The notes under the pieces were generated by a model that was not told where the DNA came from, made no database searches, and worked only from the letters and a program-made list of their open reading frames with translations. A DNA stretch of 12,147 nucleotides from Clostridia bacterium (GTDB taxonomy: Bacteria; Bacillota; Sulfobacillia; SLMV01): the NCBI GenBank assembly GCA_007133365.1, contig SLMV01000223.1, positions 1-12,147 on the forward strand. The letters run 5' to 3'. The translations under genes were made by a program, and so were the position numbers. How positions within the stretch are numbered: the stretch's first letter is position 1; each line of letters starts with the position of its first letter. Of this stretch, positions 7,120 to 12,147 are shown piece by piece.

Positions 7120-7833
7120 GATACACCGGGTCTAGGGGTTGTTTCGCCTGGGTTTGGACAGGATTGACGGGCCTCTTCGGTAGCATCGCCGTGCTGGGGA
7201 GATCGATGTTCGTGGATTTTTGCGATCAGACGTTTCAGATCATGGATCCATTGACGGGTAAGATCCGATGGCGTCCGAACACGTCCAGCCAGCCACCGCC
7301 ATTTTCCTGTATGATCGAGACGTACGGGTTCGGATCGAAGGTGCAAGCAGACCCCTACTATTGATGGGCTCATCGGGCTCAACGAAGGGATTACCTAAGA
7401 GGAATTACCCGATCGTGCTCTTGCAGGCTCCTTTCGGGCACTCCCCTGTAAGAGTTACAAAGCCAAAGGCCGAATACATCATGTGTTGAAACTCGGTACA
7501 GAACACGAGCAGGATTCAGCACTGGATGTGGATCGCAATGAAACCATCCAATGCGCTGATTCATCCCATCGTGTCAGTTACTGTCGCTTTGCACCGCTCA
7601 GGGTAAACGGCCAAAGATTCTGGCACCCAGCACAAAACACCTACCACCCCGGATATGGTGATTTCGTATACAATTGCCCCTGCCAGACCAAACACCACGC
7701 CTGTTGGAGGAGAGGCCGTATTTGAAATCGGCGCCATGGTGGATTAATCCGAGTATGGCAATGGATTCAGGCGCTTAATCCACCCTTTCGTATCGGGTTT
7801 TGGAGGTCAAATTGGGATGGCGGAGTGTTTTTC
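7120..7833 (+). pseudogene. Decayed PQQ-dependent (quinoprotein) alcohol dehydrogenase, internally deleted
   Basis: No single frame is long, but ordered segments on the plus strand match periplasmic quinoprotein alcohol dehydrogenases (type of XoxF/ExaA; eight-bladed propeller binding PQQ). Frame A: GSIAVLGRSMFVDFCDQTFQ and MDPLTGKIRW (7182-7271), a propeller blade ending in the typical TGKxxW. Frame B: IEGASRPLLLMGSSGSTKG (about 7334-7390), like the family's ITGAPxVVxGxVxxGxxG, then VLLQAPFGH (7418-7441), like VLMQAPKNGF. Frame C: ALDVDR (7519-7536), like the GIDLxTGRP step; RFWHPAQNTYHPGYGDFVYN (7615-7674), like HNWxPMSYxPxTGLVYIP; then after TGA 7723-7725 LIRVW (7744-7758) and FWRSNWDGGVF (7798-7830), like LxAWDPxxQ and VWRxxxxWNGGV. 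About 100 residues are missing between the GSSG and QAP segments, and the N- and C-termini are gone. Family matches are from memory, not alignment. Confidence 0.58.
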
Positions 7834-8098
7834 CGGTCATTTCGCTTAAAGGACGCTATTGGGGCGATGATGAGGACTGCATCTCGCCCCGTAGGTTGCG
7901 TTTATCCGACTGGCAAGAGGATTCGGCCTCGGCCAAGATATGTTTTCATCAAATAGAAGCGTCATACTCAATACCCAAGAGCCAATGCCGAAAAGAGGGG
8001 GGTGCCCTTTTATACGGTCAAATCCTTATATTTCTACTTTCTCTTATCAAACCCCCGGGTGTAAACGGGAGCCCATTCGTGGGGTCAGATCCGGAAAC
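7834..8098. other. Intergenic stretch between the PQQ relic and the amidohydrolase stop
   Basis: No convincing gene. A 100-codon frame (7800-8102 plus) has no recognisable motif and starts inside the PQQ relic in another frame. It may contain eroded C-terminal sequence of that relic, but I could not align it. The only clear structure is the hairpin at 7861-7890. No obvious factor-independent terminator for the minus-strand amidohydrolase was found. Confidence 0.5.
7861..7890. repeat. Strong stem-loop
   Basis: GGGGCGA pairs with TCGCCCC (7 bp); after a single bulged T, GATG pairs with CATC (4 bp), closing a 7-nt loop AGGACTG. No T tract follows on either strand, so it is not a standard intrinsic terminator. 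It could be a processing or Rho-related structure, or a relic of the decayed gene. Confidence 0.5.
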
Positions 8099-9367
8099 TT
8101 AAAGGCATGATGGTTCCTTCGTCTGACGGTCAATTAAAATCTTGCCCTGTTTGATGATCTTGAGAATCCTTTCCTTTTCGTTGAGGACCTTGATGTCCTC
8201 AAGGGGATTGCCGGCCACCACCAAAACATCCGCCCACTTACCCGGCTCGAGCGATCCCGTAAAGGCATCCAGCTGAGTTGCGCGCGCCGCCGTAAAGGTC
8301 ATCGCGGTGATGGCTTGCATGGGTGTCATTCCTCGGAGCACCATGAACTCCATTTCCCGGGCATTTTCGCCGTGATAGTTATAGCGAGTGCCAGCATCAC
8401 TTCCTGCTGCCACCGGAACTCCTGCCTTGAGAGCTCGGTGGAGCATCTCGGTTTTCACTTCCATGATGCCCTGCAGCCAATCCCAACTTTCCTCGGTGGA
8501 CCCGCTGCCCTTGCGTCCCCGCTCAAATAGTTTTTCATTGGGGCAGAGTGTGGGCACGAGAATGGTTCCTTGTTTGAGCATCCGCTCAAAGTGTTCATCG
8601 GTTAGAAAATGCCCATGTTCGAGGGTGTCGACGCCCGCTTCGATGGCGTCGGTTGCCCCTTGACCCCCGTGACAATGCGCTGCCGTCATAAGTCCATTCT
8701 TCTTTGCTTCCATAACACCCATCTTCAGCATTTCGTAATCCATCTCCTGACGGATTACCATGCGCTTATCGAGGGAACGGGAACTGCCGGATACATTGAA
8801 CTTGATGCAATCCACACCACGAGAAATCTGATAGCGTGCGCACGCTTTCGTCTCATCCGGCGTATTGACCACCCCCATGGTTTCGATGGTATCGAGTCCT
8901 CGGCGGAGCCCCCGATTCCAGTGCATGTGCCCACCCCACATGGACAGGCCATACCCGGAAACGCGCATCCTAGGACCGGTGAACCTTCCGGATTCAATCG
9001 CGCGTTTGAGGGCGACATCCACAAACCCGATGCTGGCGAGGTCCCGAATTGTGGTGAAACCGGCCTCAAGGTCATGCTGGGCATTTCTTAGACTGTTGAG
9101 AGCAAAGTCACCGAGTTCTAGGGTTTGAGCGGCATAAGGTTCATCCGGATCCCCTTGTTTGAAGGTGTGAACATGACCGTCCACCAGACCCGGCATGACG
9201 GTGTGGTTCGTCGCATCAATAATGTCGTCATCGGTTTGTTCGTGAAACTCCGATATTGAAACGATGTTCGTGATGCATTCACCTTGAAGAATTAGGGCTT
9301 GATTGTGGCTCTTGTTTCCCTTCCCATCAAGGAGTGTTCCCGCCTTAATCACTAAGCGACTTGTCAT
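8099..9367 (-). CDS. Metal-dependent amidohydrolase (imidazolonepropionase/prolidase-like subfamily)
   Basis: The protein of 422 residues is a complete amidohydrolase-superfamily enzyme: a beta-sandwich formed by the two ends and a metal-binding TIM barrel. Seen: PGLVDGHVHT (His65, His67), IKFNVSGS with the probable carboxylated Lys189, TAAHCHG (His231), LEHGHFL (His251) and AGSDAG (Asp324), followed by the closing GSLEPGKWADVLVV segment. This motif set matches the subfamily that includes bacterial Xaa-Pro dipeptidases of the amidohydrolase type and imidazolonepropionase-like proteins; members hydrolyse N-acylated amino acids, dipeptides or cyclic amides, so the substrate cannot be set. No signal peptide, so cytoplasmic. 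AAGGGAA lies about 9 nt before the ATG. It is the last gene of the minus-strand cluster, 121 bp after the Nif3-like gene. Confidence 0.88.
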   Translation of the reverse strand: MTSRLVIKAGTLLDGKGNKSHNQALILQGECITNIVSISEFHEQTDDDIIDATNHTVMPGLVDGHVHTFKQGDPDEPYAAQTLELGDFALNSLRNAQHDLEAGFTTIRDLASIGFVDVALKRAIESGRFTGPRMRVSGYGLSMWGGHMHWNRGLRRGLDTIETMGVVNTPDETKACARYQISRGVDCIKFNVSGSSRSLDKRMVIRQEMDYEMLKMGVMEAKKNGLMTAAHCHGGQGATDAIEAGVDTLEHGHFLTDEHFERMLKQGTILVPTLCPNEKLFERGRKGSGSTEESWDWLQGIMEVKTEMLHRALKAGVPVAAGSDAGTRYNYHGENAREMEFMVLRGMTPMQAITAMTFTAARATQLDAFTGSLEPGKWADVLVVAGNPLEDIKVLNEKERILKIIKQGKILIDRQTKEPSCL

Positions 9368-9488
9368 TGGTATGCAATTCCCTTCAATGTCTCAAATCCG
9401 GGAGATAATTGGGCATATCTTCCTACAAAAGCGGCGATCGACTCGCGGTCATCACCCGTTCACCTCTCAGGATCATCTATTTCTATTG
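9368..9488 (-). other. Gap between the Nif3-like and amidohydrolase genes
   Basis: A 121-bp spacer with no gene. It is longer than the other intracluster gaps and could hold a promoter or an RNA structure for the amidohydrolase gene; nothing definite was recognised apart from that gene's ribosome site near its 3' side. Confidence 0.4.
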
Positions 9489-10316
9489 TTATGACTCGTC
9501 CCGGAGAATGCCGCCCATGACGATCACGTCGAGCCCGCGCTCTTCAAGAGTATTCAGGAATCGATTAATCCCCACCGAGTCGGAACGCATATGTCCCGCA
9601 ATGACCACGTTACCGATCCCTTGTTCGCGAACGGCGGTGAGTCCCGGCTCCGGAATATGCATGAGGACTAGGGTGCCCACGCCCGCTTCAAAATAAGCGG
9701 TCATGACATCGGGACCGCCGTTGTTACCGCCGGCCACACTGGCAAACACTTTGCCGGCATAGTTATCGGCGCTGCCAAGTCGGATCACCGGGCCTGCGGG
9801 TTCGCCCTGATATTCGGGAAGTGTTTTGAGGGCATCGACCACGTCGCCGACTTTTGCCATCGGATCAAGGTGAGTATCGAGCGTTTCTTGCACGATTTGT
9901 TCCGTCACGATATCCAGCGGCATATGGATGTTCATGAGGGGGACATTGAGCAGATGGGCGGCTTGTCCCACCTTGGCAAAGTTTTTCGGATGGCTCGCTC
10001 GATCACTAGCATCAATGCCCTTTTGCAGTACTTTTTGTGCCTTGTTTGGGGGAATGCCACATCGCATCATGAGCTCCACCTGGCGCTTCATCACCTTATG
10101 GACACTTACGGAGGCGACGCCACTGACCGGGTGATGGCTGATGACCAGGTCAACCCCTAACTCACGGGCGAGCATCAAATCGGCCGTATCAATGTCGATC
10201 CCCATCATTACGCGTTTGGCGTCGTCCTGGGGTAAGATAATCTCGGAGTCTTCGGGAACCTCGTCGAGACCTGCGAGATCTAAAGCAATATTCATAATTT
10301 CTGTGGTGCTAAGCAT
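9489..10316 (-). CDS. Nif3-like dinuclear metal-centre protein
   Basis: The product has 275 residues, near the usual size of bacterial Nif3/YbgI proteins. Metal-binding features of the family are visible: MGIDIDTADLMLARELGVD followed by LVISHHPV (His61, His62), NIHMPLD (His131, Asp135, matching the HxxLD motif), and near the C-terminus IAGHMRSDSVGIN (His242), where the family usually has GHxxSE; here Asp246 takes the place of Glu. Family members form toroidal hexamers with two metals per subunit; their reaction is mostly unknown, with hydrolase or GTP cyclohydrolase-like roles proposed. The ATG 10316 has AAAGGGG 7 nt upstream. Its place between an SDR and an amidohydrolase suggests a metal hydrolase role in the same catabolic route; that is inference. 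Confidence 0.85.
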   Translation of the reverse strand: MLSTTEIMNIALDLAGLDEVPEDSEIILPQDDAKRVMMGIDIDTADLMLARELGVDLVISHHPVSGVASVSVHKVMKRQVELMMRCGIPPNKAQKVLQKGIDASDRASHPKNFAKVGQAAHLLNVPLMNIHMPLDIVTEQIVQETLDTHLDPMAKVGDVVDALKTLPEYQGEPAGPVIRLGSADNYAGKVFASVAGGNNGGPDVMTAYFEAGVGTLVLMHIPEPGLTAVREQGIGNVVIAGHMRSDSVGINRFLNTLEERGLDVIVMGGILRDES

Positions 10317-10419
10317 ATTGCGTCCCCTTTCTTAATTCCATTCGGCTTTTCGCGGTTTTGGTTCGTCAAATCCTAATGAGAAAGGCTGATCGGAAACGAT
10401 AGTTCGTCAAAGGTTTCCT
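10317..10419 (-). other. SDR to Nif3 spacer with a 10-bp direct repeat and inverted repeat
   Basis: A 103-bp gap within the cluster. GTTCGTCAAA occurs at 10361-10370 and again at 10402-10411. GGAAAC (10392-10397) and GTTTCC (10413-10418) can pair around a 15-nt loop, and AAAGG-TTT-CCTTT (10409-10421) overlaps the SDR stop. These may be a weak attenuator or a regulator site; nothing definite. Confidence 0.3.
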
Positions 10420-11217
10420 TTACCATTGCGAGCGCTTCAATACCTCATTGACGTCAAGATCCAGGGTTTTGTGTTTTCGGACCAATTCGGAAATCCAATA
10501 TAAGCTATGGCTTCGTCCGGATAAATCGGGATCGCGGCTGTAGGCGAGATAAGCGAAACCTTCCCCCATTACCAGGGGATCGGCCCATTTGGCTTGTTGT
10601 TCCGCGGGCTGTTCCTTCAGGGCCTTTTGGGTCAAGGACGTTGGCTTGGTATGAATGCCGGGTTCGGACAGTGTGACCAGAATCCCTTTTGGCATGGCTT
10701 CTAACGCTAGAGCCTTCGTCAGGCCTTCGAGCGCAAACTTGGTGCTGCAGTATGCGGTCTCATCTTTAAAGCCCTTCCATCCGGCTGCCGACGACACGTT
10801 ATGAATGCTCCCATCACCGCGTCGGACCATTTGGGGATACACGTGACGAATCGTATGATAGGCAGCATGAATGTTGATATCGAATGCTCGATACCAAGTG
10901 TTTGGTGTCGTCTCCTCCAATGGAAGCAGATCGAGCACGGCCGCATTATTGACCAGTGCAGTGATTGGCCCCCAACGGTCTTCTACTTGCTGAAGGGCTG
11001 CTTGAATCGCGCCCGAATCCTGAAGGTCGGTGGGAAGCACTAACGCTTCACCCCCCACTGCCTCAACCCTTTCTTTGGTTTCGTCCAATTCGGAAATGGT
11101 TCGCGCGACCAGTGCAACCTTGGCGCCCAATCCGGCCATAACAACCGCGCCTCCGCGACCGAGGCCGCGACCTGCACCCGTGATAAAAGCGACTTGTCCT
11201 TTAAGGGGTTGATCCAT
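10420..11217 (-). CDS. Short-chain dehydrogenase/reductase (SDR), classical type
   Basis: The 265-residue protein is a typical classical SDR: cofactor motif TGAGRGLG (13-20), NNAA (90-93), the active-site Ser in VSSAAG (Ser143), and YCSTK (Tyr156, Lys160), with the structural Asn in FDINIH (Asn115). After the first strand ALVART, an Arg suggests NADP(H) rather than NAD(H), but this is a weak call. It would oxidise an alcohol or reduce a ketone on a small substrate. Start choice: an upstream in-frame ATG at 11238 overlaps the preceding stop as ATGA but has no ribosome site; ATG 11217 has AGGAAGGTG just upstream and gives the normal SDR N-terminus (MDQPLKGQVAFITGAG). It follows the Ldh2-family gene by 17 bp, so the two are cotranscribed. 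Confidence 0.87.
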   Translation of the reverse strand: MDQPLKGQVAFITGAGRGLGRGGAVVMAGLGAKVALVARTISELDETKERVEAVGGEALVLPTDLQDSGAIQAALQQVEDRWGPITALVNNAAVLDLLPLEETTPNTWYRAFDINIHAAYHTIRHVYPQMVRRGDGSIHNVSSAAGWKGFKDETAYCSTKFALEGLTKALALEAMPKGILVTLSEPGIHTKPTSLTQKALKEQPAEQQAKWADPLVMGEGFAYLAYSRDPDLSGRSHSLYWISELVRKHKTLDLDVNEVLKRSQW

Positions 11218-11234
11218 TCTCTCGTTCACCTTCC

Positions 11235-12147
11235 TCATGGCTTGGCTTGATCATCATCGAAAGGGTGGTTGACATGGAGTTCTTGTGCCAGTTGGGTCAA
11301 GTTATCGATGGTCTCCATATCCAGGGGAACCCCTTCTTCCAAACGACGTAAACGGTTCCGATACTCTTGCTCCCCCGGGAGTAAGAGGGTATCAACCCCC
11401 GGCTTGCGTGCCGATGCTTTGACTTGTGAGCAAAAGGTTGCAAGGCGTCTTAAAAAGAGGTTTTGACCCAAAACGGGCTCGGGATTTAGGACCCACATCA
11501 AATACCCGACATTATGCTCTGACGGATCCGCGTAGGTATCGCTGCCGAAGGCAGCTCCGGTCAGAACGCCGCACAATATATCGGTCATAAAGGAAAGCCC
11601 GACCCCTTTGTGCTCCCCAATCGGGACAAGTGTGCCTTCGAGCGCAAGATCAGGGTCGCTAGTGGTGCTTCCATCCGGCGCGTAGGCCCAGTTGCTTGGA
11701 ATCGTTGTGCACCCCATCTTTTGATACCATCGGACCATTCCTTTTCCGGATTGCGTCATTGCGATGTCCAAAATTAGGGGAAAATCTCCGGATGACGGGA
11801 CCCCAATGCCCCAGGGGTTAGTACCTAAAACGGGAGTCGTCCCGCCCCAGGGTGCCATCTCGGGTCCGGCATTACTCATGCAGATCCCAATCATCCCCGC
11901 GCTGGCAGCTTGCTGGGCATAGAATCCAGTCGGCCCCAAATGGTTGGCGCCTCGCACAAGAACGAGACCGAGCATGTTGTCCTTGGCGAATTGGATCGCC
12001 ATGTCCATGGCTTGAGTCGCGATGACGGGTCCGAGGGTGTTCTTGCCATCCAAAAGTGCCCAACAATTGCCTTGCCGAATGACGTCTGGGCGTGCGCCGA
12101 GATCGAAGCCGCCTGCTTGGATTCGTCGCCACTGCCTTGGGAGCCGA
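11235..12147 (-). CDS. Ldh2-family (malate/L-lactate/ureidoglycolate type) NAD(P)-dependent dehydrogenase, partial (N-terminus beyond right edge)
   Basis: The frame is open from the right edge (304 codons including the stop). It begins in the middle of the usual N-terminal region (RLPRQWRRIQAGGF, then CWALLDGKNTLGPVIATQAM) and ends with a Leu/Glu-rich helix. Motifs of the Ldh2/MDH2 oxidoreductase family: LVRGANHLGPTGFYA with the catalytic His, TNPWGIGVPS, LDIAMTQSGKGMVRW, and GEHKGVGLSFMTDILCGVLT. Members reduce 2-oxo acids or oxidise 2-hydroxy acids (malate, lactate, sulfolactate, ureidoglycolate) or reduce cyclic imino acids, using NAD(P) in a fold unlike Rossmann enzymes. The TTG at 12053 is an internal codon, not the real start. 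It is the first visible gene of the minus-strand cluster; its stop lies 17 bp before the SDR start. Confidence 0.87.
   Translation of the reverse strand, partial: RLPRQWRRIQAGGFDLGARPDVIRQGNCWALLDGKNTLGPVIATQAMDMAIQFAKDNMLGLVLVRGANHLGPTGFYAQQAASAGMIGICMSNAGPEMAPWGGTTPVLGTNPWGIGVPSSGDFPLILDIAMTQSGKGMVRWYQKMGCTTIPSNWAYAPDGSTTSDPDLALEGTLVPIGEHKGVGLSFMTDILCGVLTGAAFGSDTYADPSEHNVGYLMWVLNPEPVLGQNLFLRRLATFCSQVKASARKPGVDTLLLPGEQEYRNRLRRLEEGVPLDMETIDNLTQLAQELHVNHPFDDDQAKP

Noticed and set aside
7095..7382. Minus-strand 95-codon open frame, possible transposase remnant
   Set aside because: It has no transposase motif and lies opposite the PQQ-dehydrogenase segments, which explain the sequence better.
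7800..8102. Plus-strand 100-codon open frame
   Set aside because: It starts in a different frame inside the PQQ relic and has no recognisable domain.
8609..9091. Plus-strand 160-codon open frame
   Set aside because: It lies entirely opposite the amidohydrolase gene, whose metal ligands are intact; it is a shadow.
11218..11238. ATG at 11238 as the SDR start (ATGA overlap with the dehydrogenase gene)
   Set aside because: It lacks a ribosome site; ATG 11217 has one and gives the normal SDR N-terminus. The overlap start remains possible.

Overview
The window is bacterial DNA of intermediate GC. I cannot place the phylum. PAS/CheB-CheR signalling genes, a quinoprotein alcohol dehydrogenase relic and a lipobox lipoprotein lean towards a Gram-negative or similarly complex bacterium. 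No rRNA, tRNA, CRISPR array or intact mobile element was seen.

Layout: (1) 1-910, minus strand: 5' part of an allantoinase/dihydroorotase-type cyclic amidohydrolase, cut by the left edge and starting at a TTG with a strong ribosome binding site. (2) 911-1617: about 700 bp without a convincing gene, but with several inverted repeats. (3) 1618-5517, plus strand: two translationally coupled signalling genes, a CheB-CheR-coiled-coil-PAS fusion and a PAS-PAS-LuxR regulator. Both are pseudogenes: four frameshifts and three stops in the first, four stops in the second. (4) 5501-6936, minus strand: an intact three-gene envelope operon, glsB/yeaQ-like, lapA-like, and a lipoprotein with two GxPD-type repeats. 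(5) about 7120-7833, plus strand: a badly decayed, internally deleted PQQ-dependent (quinoprotein) alcohol dehydrogenase, recognisable only by ordered motif matches across three frames. (6) 7834-8098: no gene, one strong hairpin. (7) 8099-12147, minus strand: an intact catabolic cluster read from the right edge as Ldh2-family dehydrogenase, SDR dehydrogenase, Nif3-like dinuclear-metal protein and metal-dependent amidohydrolase.

The flanks look like parts of a small-molecule catabolic locus: two amidohydrolases of different subfamilies, two NAD(P)-dependent dehydrogenases and a Nif3-like protein, all on the minus strand. Ldh2-family enzymes include ureidoglycolate dehydrogenase (AllD), and the left-edge gene is nearest to allantoinase, so a cyclic ureide or amide substrate is a reasonable but unproven guess. 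The middle is an accessory block in which a sensory/regulatory module and an oxidoreductase are decaying around a healthy envelope operon. The main discoveries are the two pseudogene systems. All seven premature stops in the signalling genes can be explained by single C:G to T:A transitions; two TGA codons sit where PAS domains usually carry Trp, and three TAA codons fall where Gln fits.
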